Source: Himantopus leucocephalus (Eukaryota; Chordata; Aves; Charadriiformes; Recurvirostridae). Taken from it: DNA of 64,000 bases. This document shows positions 51,601-64,000 of this stretch, in pieces (positions within the stretch are counted from its first letter, which is position 1; each line of letters starts with the position of its first letter). A program made the position numbers and the translations under genes. Location: NCBI GenBank assembly GCA_003993805.1, contig RSEF01000001.1, positions 96,271,674 to 96,335,673 of the forward strand, read 5' to 3'. The notes beneath the pieces were generated by a model. It had not been told where the DNA came from. It searched no databases and saw only the letters and a program-made list of their open reading frames with translations.

Positions 51601-54600
51601 TTCAGAGCAAAAATGTGCTTTGAAAATCAGAACAGTCCATACATCTTGTATACTGTGACTCCTGTTCAAGAAATAATTTGTGAAGAGGTTTTCTAGGTCA
51701 TCACACAGAATGTCTCTCCTATTTCTCTTACTCTTATTGTAATAGCCCATTATGGCATCAAGGGACATACATGTATTAGCAGAAGCTTTTGTTTTGAAGG
51801 AATTGTAATGCAGGCCCCTTCAGGTCAGTGAGAACACTGAACCCAGCCAAAAAACATTTGGGCCTTTCTATACTTCTCCTATTTCAGGTCTGCAAATCCA
51901 TTTAGGCAGCAACCCCTAGAGTTTGGGAACATCTGATATTTTATGCCATACTGTGTTACACATCATGTACAAGGGCTTAATGCAACTGCAGGGTTTATCA
52001 ATCATTTTGAAATTATGGCTAAGGCAGCATAAGGGTAGCATTTGGCTGCCCCTTAATGGGAAGGTCTTGCACCCTGTTTCCCCGTGTCCATAAGTTCCTG
52101 GCCCCTCCCCAGCTGGGATCTAATGGTCACGTTACACCAGGGCAAGCTCACGCCACTCATTCATCCAACCAAACCCAGTCTGCAGGTTTTTCACAGGGTT
52201 AGCTTTATGGTGGATCAGCCTATTAACCATTTTATCCTACCACTGCTAGGTCTATTGCTAATAATTGAAACGGTATGTGTGTATGTCATGTACCTTTCAT
52301 GGCAGTTTATCATTAGAGCAGCTAAATTAACATCTAAATGCAACTGTGGTAGCAGTAGTTGAAGTGATATAAGCAAGGCAAAGTTTAGTATGCAGTGATC
52401 CAGTATAAAAGAAGACAGGAGAGCTGCAGCTCATTCAGGGAATTCAGCCCATTATCTTACTAAAATCTTTGGGAACATGGTAAATTCATAAAGCCCACAA
52501 GGCACCACAGCAATATACCTAGCATTATTATTTCACAAAAAAAAAAATCTTTTTGTTTTCATTCTTTTTTTTTTCCCCCAGAAAGTCCATTTCCAACAAG
52601 AATATTTTTTTACTTAGTTCTAAGATCAAATAAAGGATCAGCAAACATGTAAACCTTATGCTGCTAATATGTTCTGGTTTTATCATTTATCATATTTTAC
52701 CATGGAGACCACAGATATGATGACCTGGACCCATTGAACTTAATGGAATTTCAACTACTGATCTGAGCTTTGACACTTTAGAAAATATTTTCTGCATTTT
52801 AGAAAATATTAAGTTTCATTTAAAAATGCATATTCTTTCTGCAATCTGACAATTAATAGCCAGATTGATTTTCACTTAGAGTAATGACACGTTCCTTCCC
52901 ACCCGAATGCCAATAACAAAGAACACATCCTCAAAAACTGAGTGTAATTAATTCCCAGTCTCAGAATCTGAAAAGGCCAGTCATGTTAAATGAAGATACT
53001 CAGAACAGCATGACCAACCTTGATGAGATTATAAGAATTACCATAAAATGGCAATTTTTAACTTGCAAGTGCAAAAACTAGCTTTTTGCAAGTAACACAA
53101 GTTTGCGTTGCTGGGCTGTGACTAACAACAAGCAGAGCATGTTCATCTGGATATGGTGTTTTTTTTCTCCGCATGTTATTGCAGCTCAACTTTTTCAGTA
53201 AAAAAATAATTTTCTTAGCTAACTTCTTAGAGCAAGAATACTTATTTAAACATTAACTGAAAAGCAAATTAAGTACCATGAATTATAGCTTAATCTAATA
53301 CTAGTAATATCTATAGCTTTTAGTAATTGTTTTAATCCTTGATATTATGTAACTAATCCTCTAGGCATTATTAGACAGTAAATGTCATCTCCGTTTTAAA
53401 AGCACACGGGAACTAAGTCACAAATGTGAAACCCAAGTGTAGAAAAAATTCACCTGGAGCGATATTCTACCTCAGCGATTCATGCCTCTCTCCAAGAGGC
53501 ATCACCCCTCTACAGGACACAAGCATAAGGCTCTACTTCTGAAAAAAAAAAAAATCCTGAAATGTCCTTGTCTTTATTCCTTTGAGCAGGACTACAAAGA
53601 AAACACACTTCGCCTTATTCAGCTAGATACCTGCAAAGGAGTGCAAGAAATATGCACAATGCCGCATAAAGCAATACGGAGCATTTATGTAAGCGTTTCG
53701 ATTCAAACTCCAACAGCTGGGGCCCCATTTGGTCACCGAGAAGGCACCTAATGCCAGTTCGGTTGCCCAGCATGGGATTGCATCCATGGCAGAGGACTTA
53801 CAGGACATCCTCATCCCTGCAGCAAAGCAGCTGGAGCCCGGGCAGAAAACTGCAAAGCCACACGCCTGTCACCTCCCAGGAGTTTTCTTCTGGGCAGACT
53901 GGGGCAGGCTGCAGCAGCCCCAGGAGTTAGGCTGTTCTAAAAGCTGCAAAACTGCAAGTATCCCTCTCCTTAAAAATGTAACCGGAATTTTTCCTCACTG
54001 TGCTTTGGGTTTCCCCTGTAATTTCAGCTATTGAAAGAATCTACAATGCTACAAACCTACCCCTGCATTTTATAAGGGAATAATCAATTTAATACCTCTA
54101 TGATGGTCACATAACACTCAGATGGAGTAATCTGCAGATATTAAAGAGGGTTAGATCTCTCATAACATTTCAGGATGGCTGATAAGGACATACATTACTC
54201 TTCAGTTGGTTCATTCCTGAACGAGGGATGGGGTCTTTCTCAAGGGATATGGGCTCTGTTCTCATCTCTGGGTAAGTCAGACTTAGAGCCATAAAATTAT
54301 TCCAGTCCTTCTGGTTTTTCCCCTTAGTTTCCTCGACTGCAGGTCCCCATCTTTTAAAAGCTGGAATCTGCGTATACTTAGGTTTCATGTGCACTCATTA
54401 TGACTTGCCTAATGTGATCACAATACTCTGTTCTGTTACACTGAGAATGGCACAGGGTCATGGGAAGTAGTGTCAAGTATTTTGAACATTCATTTGCCTA
54501 AAATTCCAGTGTAGTTTGTTTCAGAAAATTTTCATAAGGTTTGAAAAAATTTTAACTCAGACTGCCAGACTTACCAGTCAAAACCAATTTAGCCAATGTT

Positions 54601-57014
54601 TTCCATTAAAGTACAAGTCTCACTATTAAAAAAAAAAAATCTTTGTTCAATTCACTATCCTCTGCTTAAAAGTGAATAGATACATTCTAATCATAAAACA
54701 TTTTGCACCAAACAGCTACTGCTGAGGTCCTTTCAATACCAGGAAAAAAATAATAATAATAAAAAAAAAATTTAAAAAGTGCTGCAAGCAACCACTTAAA
54801 GATAGTATTCCCAAAGTCTTATTAAAGAAAAAAGAATCATGAAAAGATACAGCCTCAAGAGGACAACTCCCATAATCCAAAAGATAATGCCTCATCTAAT
54901 GCTTTTAATAGGACAAAATGAAAAGCAAAATAATGAAGACTTCAGACTCACCATATCTTTTAGCAACATGTTCAAATGTAAAAATAGTGACTAATAAGTT
55001 CAGCTCATTTTGATAAATAAAAGCGACAGGAATAATTTGAAAATCTGGCAAGGTTACACTTTTATTTGAAATGTCATCACAGTGAAAGCTCTCTGCAGCA
55101 AACAGATACAGAGTACATGTTAGATTAACCTATATTGTTCTCTTAAGCTCTGTATATCAGGAAGATCTTATGAGCTGCAGAGCTATCAAAGTAAAGCAAA
55201 AAATTTTGTCATAGCTTCCCTAAAACACTGTTAATGAAAAGGCCAGGTCTTGCCAACTGGTGTATAGCTCTACAATCATTCCACAGTTGTGGTATGCATA
55301 CAAAAATCCAGGAGGACAAGTGCTGCAAAAGAAATAAGAGGCATCGCCTTCTAGGTATTTACCTCCCATTAGTGATTTTTCTGTACTGATTCCTCCCATG
55401 AAAAATGTGTATAATAAAATTGTGAAGTGCTGCTCGAATGATTCAAAATGCCACTGTGTTATACTTCCTTTCTGCATAAGGCAGGTAAAGTAATATTACA
55501 GCTGCCTTTTTGTGATGGCTACATTATCATTGCACTCAGCAAATAAGATGAGATTGTCATATTTCCCTTATTCTGCAATGTCCGAATACTATTTTTATCA
55601 TCTGAAAACAAGAAAAGACAGATCAATATTTTCCTCTTTCCAAGGGGAATACTCCATCAAATCTAAAGCAGTACAAAGGACATATACAAGGATTTTAAAC
55701 ATAAAATGATCTGAAATGTTTAAAAATATAAAACTCTTGAATCTGTGTACAGTAAATAATTATACTTATTTTCATTCCTGATCATTAGAAGAGCTATTGA
55801 AGGTGCACGTAATAAAAAACAGATTTTTGGTTTTTACATTTTCAAACACAGAACCATGACCCTGGCGGATCCTGATATATTATCCAAAAAGGAGTATACA
55901 TGGAGTCTGCAGGGACCATAGGGCTACCTAGTTCCTTTAAGACTGAAAGTCTTACAGTCTTTAAAATAAAAGACACAGTATGTACCAGAAAGATATGATC
56001 TTAGATCCCAAGATAACTCATAAGCAAGCTGCATCTTTTAGTTTTGCATGCTGTGGTCCACAGTAGGAGAGTTAAACAGTTAACTATTCATTGTTAGTAT
56101 ATAACAACAACAACAAAAAAGCTTTCCTAGTCCACACGGTACATCAAGATTTAAAAATGCTTCCCATACATTCCCATGAATTTTGGATCTTGGTTGAGGA
56201 CAGTAGAGTGTAATGCATATTGAGAAACTGCCATCCAGATTGAGCTTGGACTTGAAAGTTTGAAAATATCTTGAAATATTACTTTCTTTGGACATTATTC
56301 TCTGCATAATCTGCCTTCTGGTTTCCTCACCTGAAAAAACTTTCAAGTGAGGACAAACCATTACTTTCAACAGTTACATTAAAATACCAATAGTTCTTTA
56401 ATGGCAGTACCTACATAGGTACAGAAGCACCTCAGGACTAATATTCATCAACATAATTAATCCAGCTAGGTACCTAACGTACCTCTCACTGATTCTAGCA
56501 AGAAATGCTTCCTATGGCTACAAATATGTTACTAACTCAAATAGGGCTAAAGACTGTTCTCTGACCCCGAGCAGAACATGTAACTGTGCTGATCCTACAT
56601 AACACCTTACCCAGGGTCCTCTCTGTGCCTCTATGATGACCTTGTGGCCATGGGCACTATTATTATTTTATGTGGGCTTTTTTCAATTCAAAATGTCTGA
56701 AGCAGCATTGGGATTGTCTTGCAAGTCATCACAGTAGTTCTTCCCCAGCATTAAATCAAAAGGTTGCACGTCACACTACAGGGCATGGCACGAGGGCACA
56801 CACCACTGTTAGAGGATGCAGAGGCCACCTGGACATCCCATGCCCTGAGAAAACAACAAAGCTGTTAACCCTTTAACCACAGCCACCTGCCCTGAGGACC
56901 ATTCCCCCAGGCAGGCATCTCAGAGCTGTGACAAGCAAGGGGGTTCACATGGACAAAATAATAATGACAGCACTGAACTGTACCTTGTGGTCAGCTACAA
57001 TTGCAGTTGACGAC
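48674..57014. other. OCA2: OCA2 upstream intron, no gene recognised
   Basis: AT-rich sequence, including a poly-A/ATA low-complexity run at about 54745-54778. The exon that should precede 48673, encoding residues ending near LYNKEPSEIV, was looked for on the minus strand and not found. No transposon or RNA gene is recognised before the CR1 at 57015. Confidence 0.8.
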
Positions 57015-57770
57015 CATAGAATCATAGATTGGTTTAGGCTGGAAGGGACCTTAAAGATACCTAGTTCCAACCCCCCTGCCATGGGCAGGGACATCTCCCA
57101 CTAGCCCAGGTCGCTCAAAGCCCCATCCAACCTGACCTTGAACACCTCCAGGGATAGGGCATCCACAACTTCCCTGGGCAATTCATTCCAGTGCCTTACC
57201 AGCCTCATAGTGAAAATTTTTTTCCTAATATCTATTCTAAATCTACCCTCTTCCAGTTTAAAGCCATTACCCCTCACCCTATCACTACATAAAGTGTTGT
57301 AAAAAGCCCTTCTCCCTTTTTCTTGTAGGCACCCTTCATATACTGGAAAGCTGCTATAAGGTCTCCCTAGAGTCTTCTCCAGACTGAACAACCCCAACTC
57401 TCTCAGCCTGTCCTNNNNNNNNNNNNNNNNNNNNNNNNNNNNNNNNNNNNNNNNNNNNNNNNNNNNNNNNNNNNNNNNNNNNNNNNNNNNNNNNNNNNNN
57501 NNNNNNNNNNNNNNTGATGTACTTGAAGAAGCCCTTCTTATTATCCTTGACATCCCTAGCTAGGTTTAATTCCAACTGGGTCTTAGCTTTCCTTGTTGCA
57601 TCCCTGCATACCCTGACAACATTCCTATACTCCTCCCTTTTCCACATTCTGTAAACTTCCTTCTTCCATCTGAGTTTCTCCAGAAGCTCCTTGCTCATCC
57701 ATGCAGGTTTCCTGCCTCCTTTGCCTGATTTCTTGCTCTTACGGATGCACCGATCTTGAGCTTAGAGGAA
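57015..57770 (-). mobile_element. CR1 LINE, ORF2 parts and 3' end, interrupted by a gap
   Basis: The left edge CATAGAATCATAG is the reverse complement of the CR1 3' tail. The minus-strand translation below the gap reads RLRELGLFSLEK, CSDRVRGNGFKLEEGRFR, LVRHWNELPREVVDA, then LDGALSDLG, the C-terminal part of ORF2. Above the gap (57515 upward) it reads [38 protein letters not shown] and [16 protein letters not shown], the linker between endonuclease and reverse transcriptase. The reverse transcriptase itself is missing and would fall in the gap. The 5' edge at about 57770 is estimated. It is inserted in the same orientation as OCA2. Confidence 0.94.
57415..57514. other. Assembly gap (100 N) inside CR1
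   Basis: Exactly 100 N between two parts of one CR1 copy. In an intact element these parts would be separated by the reverse transcriptase core, more than 1 kb, so the true gap is probably larger unless the element carries a deletion. Confidence 0.98.
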
Positions 57771-60700
57771 GGGGTGGATTCCATATTACACGCACTGTAG
57801 CGGATCAGGGTTAGGCTTTGGACTGAGATTTTCTGAAGTAGTCATGACTAGCCTGTCCAAAAGAAGTTGTCCATGAAGCTCCAAGAGGGATCACATCCAA
57901 GTACTTTGGTAGCAAGGAACTGTCTTATATTCGCAGAGCAGAGGTTGTCTGAACTGGGGATCCCAGCAGAGCAGCTCTGTGACATTTGGAAGAAAACATG
58001 GTCCAAGCCCTGGGTAGCTCAGGTTGTCCAAACTGAATTTCCAGAGCATCCTCTGATTTCCTAGAGACTCTAGAGAGTCATGGGATCTCCCTGTGCCGCA
58101 CCTTTATGTCTCTACAAGGACGACAGTGACTTGCCTTTTACCAAATACCTGTATGCTACCTATAGACCTTTCCATAGTGCCAAGACAAATTAAAAATAGC
58201 TATATTGCCTCCTACTGAAAGAATTTATGTGGAAATGTTCCAGCCAAAAAGTGTCTGCTTCAAAAAAGGAAAAGAAATTCTCTAAGTTTCTCTATTGCAC
58301 CACAGGGCATAATAAAAAATACACAACACAGGAAACTGATTAAAGTCATAAAGAACTTTTGTAGCCAGATAAAGATTAGTGCTCTTTTGCAAAAAATCCA
58401 TAGTTTGCAGATAGTTAAATAAATCTCAGACATAAATATGCAGACCTAGGATTAGAATTTGATCCTATGAAAAATACAGGCTTCAGCTTCATGAGCTAAA
58501 GAAAATCATCCTTAGCTGCTATTTATAGTAGACTCTTTACCTCTTCTACTCTCCAGCCACTAAAAGGTGAAATTGTGTACCTGTTCATTCACTGGCCTTT
58601 CATTATAACTCAGCTACTGCCATTTCTTTTGTGAAAGTAGAAAGAAGTTTCTTCAGGAATTGGAATAAGATTATTTTAAGAATTGGACAGAAAAACATGA
58701 CACCACAAAGGAAAATAATACACCATCATTCAGTTTGCCTACATAATAGGTCAGCCAGTCAAATGTCTGACATCTCTGCAAGACAGACTTTACAAGTCAA
58801 TTTTTATAAATACTCAGAAAGGCTGGCCTCTGGGCATCAAGGCAAGATTCAGAGCTACAGGAGACATTTCTATGAAGGATGAAATAAACATTCATACTCC
58901 AGGAAATTTACAAATAGAGGGGAAAAAAAAGAAGTTCTGCAAAGGCTTAATGTTTGTAAGACTTGCCCCCAAAGTGCATAAAGTCCATATCCCCCATGTA
59001 TTTACATTACATTACATTACTTAATTACAACCATTCAAAACTGACAATAAATCTAATTTATATATGGGTTGTCTGTAAGATTATAGCCAAAAAGAAAAAA
59101 ATAGAAAATTTTGGCCAGAAAAATCAGAATCCTTAAAAGCACATTTTGGAAATTGCTCAAGTATTGACAAGGTGCCATTAAACACTTCAGGAAGTATGGA
59201 AAATAAGTATTTGGTTTTGTATGGTCTCTAAAATGACCTAAGGAGAAGTAGGAAGCTGAAAGGAATTAATGTGTATAAACACAGAAGCTACCTCAGTTAA
59301 AACAGCAATGCCTAAATCTAACTGGAAAAAACATTATTTTCTGAAAAATGAAATGACTGGGAAACAGCTAGTTGAGCAGCAATAAAGTAATTAAAGATGG
59401 TCAGAATATACTCAACCCAGAATTACCAGAACCAGGAAAATTACTTTTGCATTCAACCTAGTCTTAAAAAGAGCAGTGGACATGAAGCTTTACTCAGGCT
59501 GCCAGCAGTGTGCCCACGTCGTGAAGAAGGATGCCAGCTCCCAGGCAGAGTATGCCAGCAGAAATTCTCTGCAGAGATACTCAGGCATAAAGCTAAGCGT
59601 TAATGTAGGAAATAAAAAAGAGAAATAAGAACCCAAAAATTCTTGGAAACTCGAGTTTATGTGATGTCTCCATTGTATGTTAATGGAATTTGAATTTAAG
59701 TAAGTGGTTTATTCTAAACAAGTGCAAAGATTTACAAAGTCACTTGCTTCTACGTTTTGATTATTGCACCAACTTCAGACCAAAATAATTGTGCTTTTTT
59801 ACTGAAATGCCACAATGCAGAAGCTTCTCGAACAAAAAATACAGCACAAGAAATGTGCTGCTTTAAACCCACAAAACTAATTTCTCTATGGAAAGGAAAA
59901 TCACATCAACCTAGAAGGCAAACTAAAATGCTGAGAATAAGAAGGAGGTCTCAGGTTTGACGAATAGTTGAAAGGAATTTAAATGAGATGGGGATCGCAA
60001 TACTCTTAAAAAAAAAAAATAAATCAGGATTAACACCACTTCATAACATAAGGGTTGACATAGATAAACCCTAAAAGTGATTTGGAGACACCATCACAAG
60101 AGAAAAAAATTGTCTACTAGATTTTTTTGTCATCCTATCCAGGAGCTTATCCAAACTTTTCAAAGAGAGTGGCTGAGTTGAGGTTCAGGATTTTGTCAAA
60201 CTTCATAGTATCACCCTATTGATCTTCCTTGTCTCTGAGATCCCTGGGGGAAAAGAAAACTTGCTGCTCTGCTGCGACTGCAGAACAGCTTTCCAATTCA
60301 GCTGAAACAAATAGTTTTCTAACATGGAGCATGCTTATTTCAAGTAAGAGCTTGCATGACAGTATTGCCTGTGATATTGCAAGACTGGATTCAATTCTCT
60401 TTCCATCCCTTGCTCCTGGCTTTCCTCCCTGTTTCCTCCCTGAAATGATCCACAAGAGCCAGTGTGTGAAAATGAAACCTGACGATGGTTAGCCTTGGAC
60501 AACTTGCACCCTGTAGCCATGAGGCTGAGGACTAGCAGGTGTCCTCTTTTTTATGGCTGATATCAGAAGGGCTCAAGGTGAAAAACAGATGACTGCCCAC
60601 TCTGATGCTTAGAGCTGGGTGCTTAGCACCAGCCTCTCTGCAGCACACGGAATATGCTTCCAGGGAAGAAGAAGGCAGATTCCACACCAGACATCGTCAG

Positions 60701-63700
60701 GTAGCTAGTAGTCAACTGGCGAACTGGAGAACTTTTAAGAGACTGGAGAACTTTAAGAGACTAAAGGGTTTACATTGTACCACAGATACAAACGATGCAG
60801 CAGAGGATACCACGATGGTGGCACAGGTACTTTATCAGTTGCTCCTGCTTCCTTTCCCACACCCTAGAAAGGGCACACAGCATCTCCACAGAGCCTACAT
60901 TCATAAGCTTTGTGGCTGTGGATAATGCATTTTATACCTACTGAGTCCTCTGCACTGCTGGTGCCAGGATTCAGCATTGTAAAAACACATTGAAGGGCTC
61001 CACACGTCTGCTGCATACAACAAAATGTCGTTTTCATAAAGATTTTCTTTTTCCTGCACAATAGACTGAAATAGAATTGACACGCACAATAGGCAAGAAA
61101 TACTTTTCTTCCAGGAGATTTCAGTCCATCAGATAAATACAATACATGCTTCAAATGTCCCCTCCTTGAGGCTATGCTGATTGTGTTAAATTTCTCCCAT
61201 TCCACAGTCGACAGAAAATCTAAAGATTTTGTTTTAGCAAGGCAACAGCCTAAAGGTTCCAATGCCTACAGATTCAGTGCCGAAACAGAGTGGGTATCTT
61301 TCCTTGGTTTATAGTTTTAAATGCAAAGTCAAATATATCCATTTCCTACTAGGAGGAAGTATCATACTCTTTTCCTAAAATACTAATTTTCTGTCATCCT
61401 GATTTTTATTTTTTTTTACTGCTTTTGGAGGTGTGACGGTAAACTTCTAGTAATTCAGACCTTTCCAAGAGGAAATCTGCCATTTTAGAGCAAAGAGAAA
61501 GCAAAAATTATAGCTAGGTGCAGCAATTCAGGGAGCAGCAGATACTGTGCTTCTAGACAGAATGCCCTTTACTCAATATTTTAAAATTAATAAAATGAGG
61601 AAGAGCAAGAGGAATTTATTATTTCTACACTGGTTTAAACATCTCTTCTGGCTGAGCGACTAAGATCTACATTGTCTCAGGAGGAAATGCTCATGACGTC
61701 GCTGAGCCAGAAATCAGTGATGGTCTAACAGAGTTACATGAAAATAATCCATATCTGAGACATTGACAAACCTACTTTTTTTCATCTTGCACTATACTTT
61801 TTAATGATTACTACATGCAGAGATGGGAAAAAAACCTGAAATCAGCCATAAACCCATAAATTTCATTTCATACACCTTACCTAGGATTTCACTTTTTTCT
61901 CAAGAAAAGGAATCAATGAAACATTGACAGGAAGGGCAGGAGTTTTACAAATTGATTAAAAGTTTTAACAACCTTGGATCCAGCAAACTCAACAAAAATA
62001 GCCTAGTAAACTACAGGAATCCATTTCACAATCTTCCAGTGCTTAAAATACCTTTATAGATTCATATATAGGATTTTCTCTCTCTCATTTTTCAGGATTA
62101 TCTACTTCTATTCATAAATTTGTGGTACCACAATTTTTCATTAGATATAACCAACTAATGTCGCATCATACTAAATTTCAGCATGAAGGCTGCAAGTCTC
62201 CAAAAGGCAGAATAGCATAACCTGGTGGCTGTCCATTTTCCAGGGAATTCCTGTTAAATGGCAGGAATAACTCTGAGTGGGATGCTGAAAACACAGAAGC
62301 CTCAGCAAACATCAGATTAACAGTACAAGCTTTATCACATACTAACAACAACAGTAAATAAGAGGATATAATCCAGTGGCTAGCACATGCTAAAACTGCC
62401 TTTGCTCTTATCATTACCTCTTTTAGACAGATTAAAGCTAGATACACTATTACACACTATGTTCACACCATCATTTTTGCTCTGGAGACCTATTCACTAT
62501 CCATTCTCTAAAGATCTTGTAATCACAGCCTAAGCTTAGAGCACAAGCAATTTCTGATTTCAAAGGCATGACTGTAGATACTTGTGAAGTTCCCAAATGC
62601 AGAGAACTTAAAGTCCAACCTTTCTGAAAGCAATGACCATTTCGAACTGGTTCATGCCCTATTGTGCATATAAAAACAGAGTTCCCAAAGTCTGAAGCAC
62701 ATATTTCTTCAAGATAAAAATATAATTTTGCTAACAATGGCCACTCAGTAGCAGTGCTCTGAAGGTAACAAAAGATAAAAAAAAAAAGTCTTGTATTTTG
62801 TATTCACTGAATAAGTTTTCCATTTGTTCTTAATGAAATCTCTTATTTTCCTTGCCTAATACCATAACATAAATGTTATTGTGTGAGACTTTTTCCAACT
62901 CCAACTAAGAACAAGCAAGAGTACAACAAATCTTCCCCTATTATGCAAATGTTCCACTGATTCCAGGCATGATGTTAGGGAAAACGTCAGTATTCTAAAT
63001 TAACCACTGCTACAAAGAAAAAATCCTTTTAGTGTCTGTTTGCATCTCAAGACAAATAAACAGACTTATCCCTTCATTTTAATGAGTAAACTGTAACAAA
63101 AAAATTATTTATTCAAACATACTCTAAATAAAATATTCTTAATATGACATGAGTTTTCCCCAGAACCTAGGGAGAAAAATGTCTCCAACACTACAGTAAA
63201 CAGAGAGTAAAGCATTTCTAATGCTATAACCCAGGAACAGCACCCAAAGTAACAAGACTGCACTTCATTTTATATTGATTTAAAATCCAAGGTTTCCTAA
63301 GAAAGTGTAAACTTGCACAATATCTTATTAGGCTGCTTTTAGAAGCTGATGTACAACAATAAAAGTTCAGGAAGATTGGTAAAAGTCTCCTTCTGATGGC
63401 CCGTAATAAAATAGAAAAAACACCATCTACATAGTGCAATACACCATTCAGCCTCCTACAGGGGCAGTTGTCCAAGTAATTCTGTACTTCCTATGCAAAA
63501 ATAACACTGGAAAAAAAGTGCAAGAGGATTAAAAGGGGAATTTTAATGACAATATCAAGGAGAAAAAAATCCTAGAATGGCAAATATATGACCATAATGC
63601 TAAAAAAAGGTAAAACCCAGATATTTTCTGTAGAAAACGTCATAGTAGACACTATAAAAGATACTGCATGAAGTCCTATTTCCAAAATTACATTATTGCA

Positions 63701-64000
63701 TTCAAGAACTTTTACCTGAAACACTTTTAAAAAAGAAAAGAATAAATTTTACTTGGTACAAAATAGCAGACATCCCATGCATTTTAGAGGCAGATTTGGG
63801 GTTGATCATATAACCCTTCCTCACAGCAACCTTTGCTTGAAGTAGCTTCAGAAACAAGATAACAATGTCTATGTTTCTTCTTCTGATTAAAAGAGAGCAT
63901 GCTGGAGCAGGTGGACAAAATTAGGAATTGAGCTATTAGTTCAACAGTGCAGACTGTAAGAGGCCAGATGGTCCAGTTCCCTCCCTGCCCCCAGTCTTGG
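57771..64000. other. OCA2: OCA2 upstream intron, no gene recognised
   Basis: AT-rich DNA with a short TTACA run and many A or T homopolymers. The minus-strand frames (60216-60520, 60864-61262, 62178-62737, 63224-63475) were checked for OCA2 permease motifs and do not match. No transposon or RNA gene is recognised. Confidence 0.78.
59002..59021 (+). repeat. Short TTACA microsatellite
   Basis: About four units of the pentamer TTACA in intronic DNA. No function is implied. Confidence 0.75.

Noticed and set aside
1..64000. Search by eye for tRNA or rRNA genes, CRISPR arrays, operons and bacterial insertion sequences
   Set aside because: None are visible. The window has the character of vertebrate intronic DNA.

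Overview
This is vertebrate nuclear DNA, almost certainly from a bird. The evidence is AT-rich, gene-sparse sequence, several CR1 LINE copies ending in the avian-type 3' tail (ATTCTATG-like units), and six well-conserved exons of one large intron-rich gene. There are no prokaryotic operons, rRNA or tRNA genes, or CRISPR arrays that I can see. The species cannot be told from the sequence alone.

The only protein-coding gene I can establish is OCA2 (the P protein, or melanocyte-specific transporter, of melanosomes), on the minus strand. Read from high to low coordinates, exons at 48673-48526, 46889-46832, 45343-45235, 29926-29799, 25034-24975 and 24427-24323 have GT-AG borders and compatible phases. 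Together they encode a continuous stretch aligning to about residues 546-748 of the 838-residue human protein. This covers the hydrophilic loop between the two permease halves and the first membrane segments of the second half, ending exactly on the conserved DNIPFTATM signature. The upstream exons (N-terminal half) must lie beyond position 64000. The last 90 or so residues were not found between 1 and 24322, so the canonical 3' exons probably lie beyond position 1. The whole window is therefore probably interior to OCA2.

Layout: 1-24322 is a long intron holding a possible alternative terminal exon (11207-11416, with a poly(A) signal near 10899), a head of a plus-strand CR1 (about 15240-16719) running into an assembly gap, a minus-strand CR1 scrap on the far side of that gap, a CR1 3' tail (21111-21355) and an unrecognised minus-strand ORF (22039-22434). 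The interval 24323-29926 is an exon cluster. 29927-45234 is a 15.3 kb intron. 45235-48673 is a second exon cluster. 48674-64000 is intron with a minus-strand CR1 (57015 to about 57770) interrupted by a second 100-N gap.

Assembly quality matters here. There are two 100-N gaps, both inside CR1 sequence, and three single-N joins, two of which sit between near-identical direct copies of about 100 bp that look like unmerged contig ends. I found no clearly new biological system. The most checkable oddities are the possible alternative OCA2 terminal exon, the unrecognised ORF at 22 kb and the CR1 orientation switch across the 16.7 kb gap.
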